Made by a program: the position numbers and the translations under genes. Below, piece by piece: positions 24,189-33,486 of a stretch of DNA of 64,000 nucleotides; positions within the stretch are counted from its first letter, which is position 1; each line of letters opens with the position of its first letter. The stretch comes from Bacteroides cutis. GTDB taxonomy: Bacteria > Bacteroidota > Bacteroidia > Bacteroidales > Bacteroidaceae. Under the pieces are notes generated by a model, which saw only the letters and a program-made list of their open reading frames with translations, was not told the origin of the DNA and did not search any database. The DNA lies in assembly GCF_900241005.1 (NCBI RefSeq), contig NZ_OEST01000001.1, forward strand, positions 558,001 to 622,000, in the 5' to 3' direction.

Positions 24189-27047
24189 ATGAAACGAGAG
24201 TCTTATATGTTCTTTTTTTTAATGTTGTTAACATGTACTCCTTCGTGGGGTAGTTGGCAACGTTCCATTACGAATTATGCCCGCCACTCATATAAAGCCG
24301 CTTCTCAGAATTGGATGATAATGCAGTGTGATAATGGTTGGATGTATTTTGCTAATAATAATGGCCTTTTAGAGTTTGATGGAACCAATTGGTCTGTTTA
24401 TCCTATTCACAATGCAAAGATGCGGGCTGTGAAGGCGGGTAATGACGGACGTATTTATGTAGGTGGACTTCAACAGTTTGGTTATTTTGTTCCTGATTCA
24501 TTAGGACGTTTAGATTATGTTTGTCTTTCAGATACTATAGATAAAAAGATCGTTGGAAATATCTGGAATATTCATGTGGCTAAAGATAGGGTATTTTTTC
24601 AATCGGATAATGCTGTCTTTTGTTTTGAAAAAGAACGTATCCATCGGATAACTTGTAATAATATCGTTCATTCGGCCTTGGTGGGCGATCAACTTTATGT
24701 GGCAGGAACTGGCTTATTCCTTTTAAATGGGGATGAATTTACATTACTTCCTAATACAGTTTCTGAAATAGATAATGTAACTAAAAGAATTGTAGGTATA
24801 TTTTCTTATCAAGATAAACTACTTGTAGTAAGAAATGAAGGTGGTTTACTTTCTTATGAAAATGGAGTATTAGTACCTTTTCAAACATCTGCAGATGATT
24901 TTCTGAAGAGGAGTCGTCTTTTTTGCGCAGATATCAAGGATTCAATATTGGCATTAGGGACGGTACAAGATGGCTTAATGTTATTAAATTTAGATACGGG
25001 AGAAGTAGAGCATATTTCGACTCATAACGGTTTACAGAATAAAACGATACTATCTTTGTTTTTCGATAGAGAGGATAATCTCTGGTTGGGATTGGACAAT
25101 GGTATTGATTGTGTCCATTTACACTCACCGGCTTTTCAGAATAGTGTACCCATAGGGAGTGGATATGCTTCATGTCTATATCATGATAAATTGTATCTGG
25201 GTACTAACCAAGGTGTGTTTATGTCTGATTATCCGGTGATGTTAAACAAAGATCAGGAACTAAATCCTGTTGAAGGGATAGTAGGGCAAATCTATTCTTT
25301 GGCCGTGTATGATGATAAACTGTTTTGTGCAGGAACTACTTCTCTTGGAGTTTTGGACAGAGACGAGTTATATTACATTAATATTCGCGGAGTATGGTGG
25401 GTGAAACCCTTACAACGTAAAGACCGATTATTGATTGCCACTTATAATGGGCTATATCTATTGAAGAAAGTGGCTGGTCGTTGGAAACTGGATCAAAAAA
25501 TCAAGGGGAAAGCATATTCTTCCAAGAGTTTGTATATAGAACCGATAACTAATGCTTTATGGACTGCAAACAAAGAAGGAGGTGTGTATCGCCTGGTTCT
25601 TTCAGAAGAATGTGACTCTATTGTTCGGGAGAAGTGTTATAATTCCAAAGAATTACCTTTCGGAAACAATGTATGTATTGCAGCGATTAATGGTGAAATG
25701 GTGATTGCTTCACGAGAAGGACTATTTCGTTATAATCGTTTGAAAGACTGTTTGGAAAGGTGCGATGTACTTGAAAAAGAATTGAGTGGCAGAACTGCTT
25801 ATACCTATATAATGCAGGATTCGTTGAAAAATATCTGGTATGCTACGGATGGAGCTTTAAAACTATTGCATTATAACCCAGCTCAAAAAAAATATTATCG
25901 TAGTGAAAATGAAGTTTATTTGAAGGATTATCTGATAGAAGACTTTGAACATGTTAATTTACTTACGAGTAATGAAGCTATTATAGGTATGGAGGAAGGT
26001 TTCTCTATACTGCATTTTATGCAGAAACGAGTGAAGAAATATCCATTGAATTTGCAAGTTAGATATGTGTACCTGAGAGGTGTGAAAGATTCTCTTATAT
26101 ATGGTCGCAGTTATATACCCAACGAACGTAAAATAAAAGTTCCTTATAAACATAATTCTATTCGTATAGAATATAGTGCTAATAATTATGATAAGTCGCT
26201 CGCTTTATTTTATTCTTGTAAGTTGGAGGGGCCGGTATCAGAACCTTGGAGCCAGTCTACCGAAAACACAATCAAGGAATATACAGCTCTGCCCGAAGGT
26301 AAATATACATTCTATGTTCGTACACGGGTCAATCAGGAAGACCCGATAACAGCATCTTTCTCTTTTGAGGTATTACCACCTTGGTATCGATCCTGGTGGA
26401 GCTATATGCTATATTCTGTATTGATTGTGTTGTTGATAGGCTATGTATATTATCGAATTTCTATCGGGCGAAAACGTTTGGTTGTACAGAAAGAGCTTGA
26501 ACTTTATCGTCAAAAACAGCAATTCAAGAAAGAGAGTGATTTGAAAGACCAGAAGATTGATTCTCTAAAGGAAGAAAATCTGCAATCGGAGTTAAGACAT
26601 AAATCGGAAGAACTTATTCGAAGTACTTTGAATATAGTACGAAAAAACGAAATTCTGTTGGACATCAAGAAAGAAGTACTTGGAATATCACATTCCATCA
26701 GTGAGGAAAATCTGGTTATGCTCCGTCGGAAAACATTACGTTTATTGGGACAAATTGAGACGAATATTGAGCATGATAATGATCTCCAGGCATTTCAGAG
26801 TACATTTGATTCTGTGCATCATGATTTTTTCAAAAGGTTGGAAGAAGCCTATCCGGACTTGAATAATAAGGATAAATTACTTTGTGCTTATATCAAGATG
26901 AACCTACTTTCTAAGGAAATAGCTCCGTTGATGAACATATCTTTACGAGGGGTGGAAATTAGCCGTTATCGTTTACGTAAGAAGCTAAATCTGTCGGAAG
27001 GGGAGAACTTGGTAGAGTTCCTACAGAAATTCTCTCGTGAGGAGTGA
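24189..27047 (+). CDS. Propeller/Y_Y_Y membrane-spanning transcriptional regulator of the PUL
   Basis: This 952-residue protein has a signal peptide (to about 21), then a long periplasmic region built from two-component-regulator propeller repeats such as DREDNLWLGLDNGID, followed by a Y_Y_Y domain (about 640-730). A single membrane helix (about 735-757) leads into a long coiled coil and a C-terminal LuxR-like helix-turn-helix (about 890-945) with NKDKLLCAYIKMNLLSKEIA. Unlike hybrid two-component regulators it has no kinase, ATPase or receiver domain, so it must couple ligand sensing to DNA binding in one chain. It is transcribed away from susC and is the likely activator of that operon through the repeats at 23940-23992. 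Confidence 0.88.
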   Translation: MKRESYMFFFLMLLTCTPSWGSWQRSITNYARHSYKAASQNWMIMQCDNGWMYFANNNGLLEFDGTNWSVYPIHNAKMRAVKAGNDGRIYVGGLQQFGYFVPDSLGRLDYVCLSDTIDKKIVGNIWNIHVAKDRVFFQSDNAVFCFEKERIHRITCNNIVHSALVGDQLYVAGTGLFLLNGDEFTLLPNTVSEIDNVTKRIVGIFSYQDKLLVVRNEGGLLSYENGVLVPFQTSADDFLKRSRLFCADIKDSILALGTVQDGLMLLNLDTGEVEHISTHNGLQNKTILSLFFDREDNLWLGLDNGIDCVHLHSPAFQNSVPIGSGYASCLYHDKLYLGTNQGVFMSDYPVMLNKDQELNPVEGIVGQIYSLAVYDDKLFCAGTTSLGVLDRDELYYINIRGVWWVKPLQRKDRLLIATYNGLYLLKKVAGRWKLDQKIKGKAYSSKSLYIEPITNALWTANKEGGVYRLVLSEECDSIVREKCYNSKELPFGNNVCIAAINGEMVIASREGLFRYNRLKDCLERCDVLEKELSGRTAYTYIMQDSLKNIWYATDGALKLLHYNPAQKKYYRSENEVYLKDYLIEDFEHVNLLTSNEAIIGMEEGFSILHFMQKRVKKYPLNLQVRYVYLRGVKDSLIYGRSYIPNERKIKVPYKHNSIRIEYSANNYDKSLALFYSCKLEGPVSEPWSQSTENTIKEYTALPEGKYTFYVRTRVNQEDPITASFSFEVLPPWYRSWWSYMLYSVLIVLLIGYVYYRISIGRKRLVVQKELELYRQKQQFKKESDLKDQKIDSLKEENLQSELRHKSEELIRSTLNIVRKNEILLDIKKEVLGISHSISEENLVMLRRKTLRLLGQIETNIEHDNDLQAFQSTFDSVHHDFFKRLEEAYPDLNNKDKLLCAYIKMNLLSKEIAPLMNISLRGVEISRYRLRKKLNLSEGENLVEFLQKFSREE

Positions 27048-27107
27048 GAATTTCCAGGTATTACTTTAATTCCTGTCATCAGGATATATAGTTGAAAAGT
27101 CAAAAGA

Positions 27108-27734
27108 TCATTGTTGGAGTATTAATAGGCTTTCTGGTCCCATATTAAATAATAAGTCGATAATACTGAGATTGGGTAAGAAACCAAGTTTTTCCTGAAA
27201 TACCTGATAATAAGGTTTGGGTAAGAAGTCAAGGTCTTCTTTCTTGAAATCTTTTTTAGGGTGAATGCGTTCTCGGAAGTCTGCTTCATCTGGTGTAAAT
27301 TCCATACGATACTCAGTCGTACGATTTATGTTTGGTTGTATATCAATCAATGAACAGATAAGGTGGCAAAGTTCCTCATTGAAATCGACTAGAAATTCAT
27401 ATTTCTTTTCGTAGAAAGGTCGGAAATCGTCTTTGTAATATTCAAAGAAAGGTGTATGGTTGTAAGCAGATTCAATGGCATTCCAATGAAGATGTCGCCA
27501 GTTTCCATGATCAGAAATACGTATATCACGCATCAGGCATTTCTGTGTATCGGGCTTTACCGTAGGAATAGAAAGAATTAATTCACCGTCTGGTGCAGCA
27601 ATGGTGCAACGATTACGATATGTCTGTTTCACATAATGGTCATATTGTTCGATAAACACTTCATCGTATACCAGAAGTTTGGTATAATATTCTATGGGTG
27701 CCAAATAGGCAGAAGAAAGATATACAGTTTTCAT
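27108..27734 (-). CDS. WbqC family protein
   Basis: This 208-residue protein matches the WbqC-like family, with the N-terminal landmark SSAYLAPIEYYTKLL, a central NRCTIAAPDGELILSIP segment and a WRHLHWNAIESAY stretch. WbqC proteins occur in O-antigen and other surface polysaccharide loci and are suspected to act in sugar or nucleotide-sugar modification, but the reaction is not established to my knowledge. It follows the signal peptidase genes on the same strand after about 390 bases and has its own -7 box, so it may be transcribed alone. Its 3' end converges with the PUL regulator. Confidence 0.85.
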   Translation of the reverse strand: MKTVYLSSAYLAPIEYYTKLLVYDEVFIEQYDHYVKQTYRNRCTIAAPDGELILSIPTVKPDTQKCLMRDIRISDHGNWRHLHWNAIESAYNHTPFFEYYKDDFRPFYEKKYEFLVDFNEELCHLICSLIDIQPNINRTTEYRMEFTPDEADFRERIHPKKDFKKEDLDFLPKPYYQVFQEKLGFLPNLSIIDLLFNMGPESLLILQQ

Positions 27735-27857
27735 TAATGTATTTAACGCCGATTTGATAAATTGTAGTTAATTGTTTGTTGAATAGCGATAAAGTAATAA
27801 GTTTATAATACTCAATTATAAGATTTACGAATTCTTTATCGTTATGTTTACCGAAAA

Positions 27858-27865
27858 CAAAGTTA
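27858..27865 (-). promoter_or_regulatory. Candidate -7 box for the WbqC gene
   Basis: The minus strand reads TAACTTTG, matching TAnnTTTG, about 124 bases before the WbqC start codon, which would give a fairly long leader. Confidence 0.4.
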
Positions 27866-27931
27866 TTGAAATATTTTTTTAGGTAGATAATTTCTGCAAT
27901 TTTTTTAATATGTCTCCTGGATATTAGTAGT

Positions 27932-28128
27932 CTATTTTCTAAAAATTATTCTCTTTTTCTGATTACTAATCTTAATCATTGCCGTAGTAAGAATACTCAT
28001 TGGTAGATTTACAGTTAATTTTCCCTGTTCTATAAGGTAATTCTTACCGTGCTGATGACTAGAAAGAAAATACATTTGAGTGTGAGATGTTGAGGATGTT
28101 ATAAGAGATGAAGGCAACTTTTTTCTAT
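27932..28128 (-). other. Gap between signal peptidase homologue and WbqC, with a doubtful small open frame
   Basis: The 394-base gap between 27734 and 28129 holds no secure gene. An open frame on the minus strand runs to 27932 and ends with a segment, KLTVNLPMSILTTAMIKI, that resembles the short C-terminal motif of LiaX/YvlB-like proteins, but it would have to start inside the neighbouring gene. It may be the tail of a decayed gene. A short GGTAA/TTACC dyad lies at 28036-28048. Confidence 0.25.
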
Positions 28129-29061
28129 TTATTTTACTTCCCTCCACATCCTGTTCCAACGATAACCCTTAAACAGTCCTGATTTTTTTTCTTTGGAGAA
28201 CCAGATGAGGGAAGCTCTTCCGATGATATGGTCTTTAGGTACAAAACCGAATAAACGTGAATCGGAGAGGTTGATAGAATTGTTGGCACCTACCCAGTAA
28301 TAGTCTTTAGTGAAGTAGCAATGCTGTACTGGTTTACTTTCTACGTACAGTGTATCATTTTTTATCTCGGCATGCTTTTTCTCATGCAATACAAGGGTAT
28401 TCCGCAGTAAAGTTATATTCCATGGATATACTCGTACAGGTTTTCCTTTACCTGGAATGATGAGTGGTTTCAACACTTCGGTAGAGTCTTCTTTGCTTAT
28501 AGGTTCTATCCAGTTATTGTTTCCCAGTGCCTGTTCCAGTAAGTAATACTCATATCGGCTGAAACTTCGTACACTTCTGACACTATCTTGTCCCAACAAC
28601 TTGTTGGGGAAGATAGACAGGATGATGAGCAGTGAATCCAGCTGACATTCTTTTTGTCGTGGATAAGTATAGAGAAACTTTTGGTCTGGTGCATTCTTTT
28701 CCGATGGAATTACGGAAAAAAGAGAGTCTATTAACAATGTGTCTCCAGGTACTCCCAGGCAGCGACTGATAAATACTTCCTTTTGGTCGATGGTATGTTC
28801 CGAGAGGCTTGCCGGGTTGTTGAATACGATAATATCTTCTTTCTGTACCGGCTTTTCCATCCAGCGATGATATCCACAAATATTTATAAATGGAAGCCGC
28901 AGGCCATAGCTCCATTTGTTTACGAGAATACGTTCTCCGCAATAAAGAGAATTTTCCATGCCTGAAGAAGGAATAAGATAGGAAGTTGCTACACAGCTAC
29001 GGAGTAATACTACTACGAATATTACTCCGATTACTGTTCCTGTTATCTTCCGTACTTTCAT
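28129..29061 (-). CDS. S26 signal peptidase homologue lacking the catalytic dyad
   Basis: This 310-residue protein has one N-terminal membrane helix (about 7-22) and the order of signal peptidase I boxes. The catalytic positions are changed. The box holding the nucleophile reads IPSSGMENSL, placing G34 where SPase I has serine. The lysine box reads ISRCLGVPGD, with S99 where lysine is expected. The GDNR box is also altered to GANN, although SDSR follows. A 130-residue insert separates the boxes, as in other Bacteroides homologues. It lies 39 bases downstream of an intact lepB in the same operon. It is probably a non-catalytic partner or a divergent paralogue. The reading frame is intact, so this is not simple decay. 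Confidence 0.82.
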   Translation of the reverse strand: MKVRKITGTVIGVIFVVVLLRSCVATSYLIPSSGMENSLYCGERILVNKWSYGLRLPFINICGYHRWMEKPVQKEDIIVFNNPASLSEHTIDQKEVFISRCLGVPGDTLLIDSLFSVIPSEKNAPDQKFLYTYPRQKECQLDSLLIILSIFPNKLLGQDSVRSVRSFSRYEYYLLEQALGNNNWIEPISKEDSTEVLKPLIIPGKGKPVRVYPWNITLLRNTLVLHEKKHAEIKNDTLYVESKPVQHCYFTKDYYWVGANNSINLSDSRLFGFVPKDHIIGRASLIWFSKEKKSGLFKGYRWNRMWREVK

Positions 29062-29100
29062 TTTCCGATTTTATCTTATCATTTTTAATTAGTTTAATCC

Positions 29101-30594
29101 CTAAATATTATCTACCCACTTAAATATTCTGTTCCATCGGATTTTTCCGTCGAACCACCCCCGGTCTTTATCCAAAGAAAGCCAAACCACAATAGGTTTA
29201 CCCACTACATGGTCTTCCGGAACAAATCCCCAATAACGGGAGTCGGCGGAGTTATGACGGTTATCGCCCATCATCCAATAGTAGTCCATTTTGAAAGTAT
29301 AAGTATCGGTTTTTTCACCATTGATATAGATGCCATCCGGTCTTTGTTCCAATTTATTACCTTCGTATGCCACGATACAGCGTTCGTAGATAGGTAAGTT
29401 ATCCGCTGTCAGAGTGATGGTAGATCCTTTGGAAGGTATCCAGATAGGACCATAGTTATCCCGTGTCCATTGGGTATATAGGTTCAAGGGGTACATCTGT
29501 CCCGAGAAGGTTTCCGGTTCCATAACGATACGGCTGATAAGTTTCTTGTTTCCGGCAAGCGTGTCGTACATTTTCCGGGTAAGCGGTAAATGATAGACCG
29601 GAGTTAAACGCCCCTGAGTATCGCGGCGGTCTAGTCCCATTTCCATAAGCCCTTCCTCCCAATTCAGGTCATTCGTCATTAGCGATTGATCGTCTTTACT
29701 GATACCCAGTTCGTGAAACATTTCTTCGGGAATATACGGGCCGGTAGTCTGCACAAAATAGTTGAACTGTAGATCTTCCGGATTTTTAATAGCTTTACCA
29801 TCAATGTAAACTTGTCCACCTTTAATCTGTAAAGTATCTCCTGGCAGGCCGACACAACGTTTCACATAATTCTCGCGGCGATCTACAGGGCGTTCTAAAA
29901 CCTCGCCATACATTTTGGGATTGGAAAGAATAAGATTTCGTCCGGCATTATAATATAAGTCATAGACAGTACGCTGTTGATCGCGCGTCAAGCTATCCAT
30001 GTTTATTTTATTCGGATACATACGTTGTCCTTCATTGTAGGCAAGGGTATAGAAGTCGGTGGTTTGTTGGTAGTTAGTAGCAACCGTATCTCCGGCAGGA
30101 AAGTTGAATACCACAATATCATTTAGCTTGACTTTTCCGAAACCCGGTACACGCTTATATTTCCATTGTGGCCAATCAAAGTACGATTTTGTGTTGAAGA
30201 CAGGCAGTGTATGCTGCGCCAACGGCATGGAGAGCGGAGTATTCGGTACACGCGGACCATAGCTGACCTTACTGACGTATAGAAAATCGCCTACCAGTAA
30301 TGATTTCTCCAGAGAAGAAGATGGTATCTGGTAATTTTGGAATATGTAGATGTTAACGAAATAGACAGCTACCAAAGCGAAGACTATAGCATCTATCCAA
30401 CTCATTACGCTACGCACTGCCGGGTTCTTGGACTTCTTCCAGAAACCCCAGGGTATCTTTTTGCTGATGTAAATGTCGAATATAAAAGGAACGACAATCA
30501 GTCCCAACCAGCTTTTCACCCAGATAAGAAATGCAAAATATAATAAGGTAACAATACCGAATTTAATCCATTGGGTACGTGTTGCTTTTCTCAT
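29101..30594 (-). CDS. lepB: Signal peptidase I LepB
   Basis: This 497-residue membrane protease removes signal peptides from exported proteins. Hydrophobic segments near residues 12-42 and 64-85 anchor it, followed by the periplasmic catalytic domain. The nucleophile is S94 in IPSSSLEKSL, the general base K245 in VKRCVGLPGD, and the GDNRHNSADSR box is complete near residue 458. The protein is longer than the E. coli enzyme because of a roughly 100-residue insert between boxes, common in Bacteroidota. The gene starts 20 bases after dapB and is followed by a degenerate paralogue, so the three appear to form one operon. Confidence 0.93.
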   Translation of the reverse strand: MRKATRTQWIKFGIVTLLYFAFLIWVKSWLGLIVVPFIFDIYISKKIPWGFWKKSKNPAVRSVMSWIDAIVFALVAVYFVNIYIFQNYQIPSSSLEKSLLVGDFLYVSKVSYGPRVPNTPLSMPLAQHTLPVFNTKSYFDWPQWKYKRVPGFGKVKLNDIVVFNFPAGDTVATNYQQTTDFYTLAYNEGQRMYPNKINMDSLTRDQQRTVYDLYYNAGRNLILSNPKMYGEVLERPVDRRENYVKRCVGLPGDTLQIKGGQVYIDGKAIKNPEDLQFNYFVQTTGPYIPEEMFHELGISKDDQSLMTNDLNWEEGLMEMGLDRRDTQGRLTPVYHLPLTRKMYDTLAGNKKLISRIVMEPETFSGQMYPLNLYTQWTRDNYGPIWIPSKGSTITLTADNLPIYERCIVAYEGNKLEQRPDGIYINGEKTDTYTFKMDYYWMMGDNRHNSADSRYWGFVPEDHVVGKPIVVWLSLDKDRGWFDGKIRWNRIFKWVDNI

Positions 30595-30614
30595 AATGTA
30601 TCATTTAATTTTGT

Positions 30615-31376
30615 TTATTTCAAGAAAGGGAATAAGTCGTCCATTCCTAAGAAACCTTCATGTTTTGCGGTATATTCGGCAGCCAATACGGCACCCAGTG
30701 CGAAACCTTTACGGTTCTTTGCATCGTGGGTGATTGTAATACTGTCTGCTTCGGAATCATAACGGATGCTGTGTATACCTGGAACTTCTCCTTCGCGGAT
30801 AGAGCTTACTGATAATTCGTTTGCAGCACACTCCATAGAACCAGAAATTGTTCCGTCGGCAGCCTGTAATCTCCCTTTTACCCAATGGTCTTTGCGGTCA
30901 AGATTTTCCAGAATACCTTCGGCGAGAGTGATTGCCGTTCCACTTGGAGCATCCAATTTATGTATATGATGTGTCTCGCTCATGGTGACGTCGTAAGCGG
31001 GAAATTGGTTCATTATCTTTGCCAGATATTTGTTGACGGCAGAGAATATAGTTACTCCTAAACTGAAGTTAGAAGACCAGAACAATGTCTTACCACCTTC
31101 TGTACAAAGTTTCTTTACTTCTTCACCATGCTCTTCCAACCAGCCGGTACTACCCGAAACCAACTTTACGCCTGCTTTGAAAGTTTTTATATAATTATTG
31201 TAAGCCACCATCGGATTAGTAAATTCTATGGCTACATCGGCATCCTTAAAAGCTGTCGATTCGAAGTCCTTCTGATTATTGATGTCGATGATGCTGACGA
31301 TTTCATGTCCGCGATTGAGGGCAATCTTTTCGATTTCCTTACCCATTTTCCCGTAACCGATTAATGCTATTTTCAT
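30615..31376 (-). CDS. dapB: 4-hydroxy-tetrahydrodipicolinate reductase DapB
   Basis: This 253-residue cytoplasmic enzyme reduces 4-hydroxy-tetrahydrodipicolinate with NAD(P)H in the diaminopimelate/lysine pathway. It has an N-terminal nucleotide-binding motif IGYGKMGKEI (residues 6-15) and the substrate-binding signature ETHHIHKLDAPSGTA, containing the family's catalytic histidine and lysine. It is the first gene of a minus-strand operon with lepB and the signal peptidase homologue. The -7 box at 31421-31428 is back to back with the promoter of the DUF2851 gene. Confidence 0.95.
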   Translation of the reverse strand: MKIALIGYGKMGKEIEKIALNRGHEIVSIIDINNQKDFESTAFKDADVAIEFTNPMVAYNNYIKTFKAGVKLVSGSTGWLEEHGEEVKKLCTEGGKTLFWSSNFSLGVTIFSAVNKYLAKIMNQFPAYDVTMSETHHIHKLDAPSGTAITLAEGILENLDRKDHWVKGRLQAADGTISGSMECAANELSVSSIREGEVPGIHSIRYDSEADSITITHDAKNRKGFALGAVLAAEYTAKHEGFLGMDDLFPFLK

Positions 31377-31420
31377 TGTTTTTTTGTATTTTATTCAGTT
31401 TATCAACAAACTATAGGACG

Positions 31421-31428
31421 CAAAGGTA
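31421..31428 (-). promoter_or_regulatory. Candidate -7 box for the dapB-lepB operon
   Basis: The minus strand reads TACCTTTG, matching TAnnTTTG, 45 bases before the dapB start. It lies only ten bases from the plus-strand box of the divergent gene, so the two promoters overlap. Confidence 0.5.
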
Positions 31429-31438
31429 ATCTTTTTCT

Positions 31439-31446
31439 TACATTTG
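31439..31446 (+). promoter_or_regulatory. Candidate -7 box for the DUF2851 gene
   Basis: TACATTTG matches TAnnTTTG, 27 bases before the ATG at 31473. Confidence 0.5.
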
Positions 31447-31472
31447 CACACAACATTAACGTCTTGTTAACA

Positions 31473-32750
31473 ATGGAACAATTACTGCATTACGTTTGGA
31501 GGCATAAGATTTTTCCCCTGACTGCACTCCAAACGACCTCCGGACAGCCGGTCGAAGTAATAGATACCGGATTGCCAAACATGAATGCAGGCCCCGATTT
31601 CTTTAACGCCAAGCTGAAAATCGACGGTACGATTTGGGTAGGAAATGTAGAGATACATACCCGCTCTTCCGATTGGTATCGTCATGGGCATCAATTAGAT
31701 AATGCATATAACAGTGTTATCCTTCATGTAGTGGGTGAAGCTGACTGTGAAGTCACCCGTACTAACGGAGAGACTGTTCCCCAACTGCTACTTCAATGTC
31801 CCGAAAGCGTCAGCCGTCGATACGGAGAACTGCGTCAGGCAGAGATTTATCCACCTTGTTACTCCATTCTCGGTTCACTTCCTAAATTTACCATTCATTC
31901 TTGGTTGTCAGTTTTACAGGTAGAACGTTTCGAGCAGAAATCCTATGCCATTACAAGACGTTTAGAAAAGTGTAATAATCATTGGGAGGATGTTTTTTTT
32001 ATTACCCTTGCCCGTAATTTTGGCTTCGGGTTGAATGGAGATGCTTTTGAAGCATGGGCTAATCATTTACCTTTCCGTGCGATGGACAAGCATCGGGATA
32101 ATCTGTTTCAGATAGAAGCTTTTTTCCTGGGACAGGCCGGATTGTTAGAAGATGAGTTTCCGGAAAACGATGAATATTATCAAAAACTCCGGAAAGAGTT
32201 TCATTATCTGCAACATAAATTTGAATTATCTGTTCCGATGGCTGTCGAACAATGGCGTTTCCTCCGTTTACGCCCTGGTAACTTCCCTCATGTCCGTCTG
32301 GCACAACTAGCTTATTTATATCATAAAGAGCAATCTCTTTTTTCTCGCGTCATGGAAGCTAGTACACTGGAAAAGGTAAAAAAGATGCTTACTATAAAAA
32401 CTTCCTCTTATTGGGAAGAACACTTTACTTTTAAGAAAATATCTTCGAAACAGGAAAAACGGGTAGGAGAGAATGCTTTGAACCTGATCCTCATCAATAC
32501 GATCATTCCTTTCCTTTATGCTTACGGGCTACACAAAGCAGATGAATCCCTTTGTAACCGGGCTACCCATTTTCTTGAAACGTTGAAAGCTGAAAACAAC
32601 TATGTCACCCGCCTATGGAGTGGTGCCGGATTACCTGTTTATACGGCTGCCGATTCGCAAGCTTTACTTCAATTGCAAAAGGAATATTGCGACAAAAAAG
32701 ACTGCTTACGGTGCCGCTTTGGATATGAGTATTTGAAAAAAAGATGGTAA
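31473..32750 (+). CDS. DUF2851 family protein
   Basis: This 425-residue protein of unknown function matches the DUF2851 family, widely conserved in Bacteroidota. Landmarks are an N-terminal LNxVWRHK-like start, TGLPNMNAGPDFFNAKLKID, a WVGNVEIHTRSSDW segment, and a C-terminal cysteine cluster CDKKDCLRCRFG suggesting a metal site. There is no signal peptide, so it is presumably cytoplasmic. The ATG at 31473 is chosen over an in-frame TTG at 31464 because of its position relative to the -7 box and its normal N terminus. It is divergent from dapB. Confidence 0.85.
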   Translation: MEQLLHYVWRHKIFPLTALQTTSGQPVEVIDTGLPNMNAGPDFFNAKLKIDGTIWVGNVEIHTRSSDWYRHGHQLDNAYNSVILHVVGEADCEVTRTNGETVPQLLLQCPESVSRRYGELRQAEIYPPCYSILGSLPKFTIHSWLSVLQVERFEQKSYAITRRLEKCNNHWEDVFFITLARNFGFGLNGDAFEAWANHLPFRAMDKHRDNLFQIEAFFLGQAGLLEDEFPENDEYYQKLRKEFHYLQHKFELSVPMAVEQWRFLRLRPGNFPHVRLAQLAYLYHKEQSLFSRVMEASTLEKVKKMLTIKTSSYWEEHFTFKKISSKQEKRVGENALNLILINTIIPFLYAYGLHKADESLCNRATHFLETLKAENNYVTRLWSGAGLPVYTAADSQALLQLQKEYCDKKDCLRCRFGYEYLKKRW

Positions 32751-32775
32751 ATCTATCATCTTATCACTTTTATAT

Positions 32776-32783
32776 TATCTTTG
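32776..32783 (+). promoter_or_regulatory. Candidate -7 box for the DUF4348 gene
   Basis: TATCTTTG matches TAnnTTTG, 24 bases before the start codon at 32808. Confidence 0.5.
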
Positions 32784-32807
32784 CGCCTTGAATAACAATG
32801 TATTTAT

Positions 32808-33314
32808 ATGAAGGTAATTCACTTTGTCTTTTGTCTGTGTACAGCACTTATGCTATCAACTAATAGTCTGGTAGCCGAGGAAGATTTTAAAACATTCCTT
32901 CAGAAGTTTACATCCAGTGCTTCATTTCAGTATTCCCGTATCAAGTTTCCTTTAAAGTCTCCTATTATCTTATTGAAAGATGATGGTGAGACAGAACAGA
33001 AATTCCCTTTCACACGGGACAAATGGCCTTTGCTCGATGAGGAAACTTTGAAAGAAGGACGTATCACGGAGGAAGAAGGAGGAGTATACATTTCCCGTTT
33101 TACCGTGAATAAAGCCACTCTCAAAGAGTTTGAAGCAGGTTATGATGAGTCTGAACCTTCTCTTCGTATCGTTTTTGAATTGATAGGAGATAAATGGTAC
33201 GTTACAGATTGTTATAATGATTGGTACAATTTCGATTTGCCTATTGGAGAGCTGGAAGAAACGGTTCGTACTATTCAAGAAGAAAACAGAGCTTTTGAGG
33301 AACTGCATCCGTAA
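32808..33314 (+). CDS. DUF4348 family exported protein
   Basis: This 168-residue protein has a signal peptide (about 1-23, LVAEE). Its body contains EEDFKTFLQKFTSSASFQ, a KFPLKSPI strand and a C-terminal DKWYVTDCYNDW region, matching the small DUF4348 family of Bacteroides, whose function is not known to me. It has its own promoter box and is followed by a terminator at 33424-33449, so it looks monocistronic and is not part of the downstream polysaccharide locus. Confidence 0.8.
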   Translation: MKVIHFVFCLCTALMLSTNSLVAEEDFKTFLQKFTSSASFQYSRIKFPLKSPIILLKDDGETEQKFPFTRDKWPLLDEETLKEGRITEEEGGVYISRFTVNKATLKEFEAGYDESEPSLRIVFELIGDKWYVTDCYNDWYNFDLPIGELEETVRTIQEENRAFEELHP

Positions 33315-33423
33315 GGTACTCCTCGTTCCACTAAAACTAAAGGGGAAAAAATATAAATTCCTATTTAGTACTCTTCGATTTGGGTAGATAACTACATTTT
33401 TATACTTCTTTTGAACGATTTAT

Positions 33424-33449
33424 ACCTCTCTTTTCCAAAAAAGAGAGGT
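33424..33449 (+). terminator. Terminator between the DUF4348 gene and the PL8 locus
   Basis: An 11-bp stem, ACCTCTCTTTT pairing with AAAAGAGAGGT, is followed by TTCTTTG. It separates the DUF4348 transcript from the polysaccharide locus that starts at 33487. Confidence 0.7.
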
Positions 33450-33486
33450 TTCTTTGTATAATGTAAAATTATTGGATTAACTAAAT

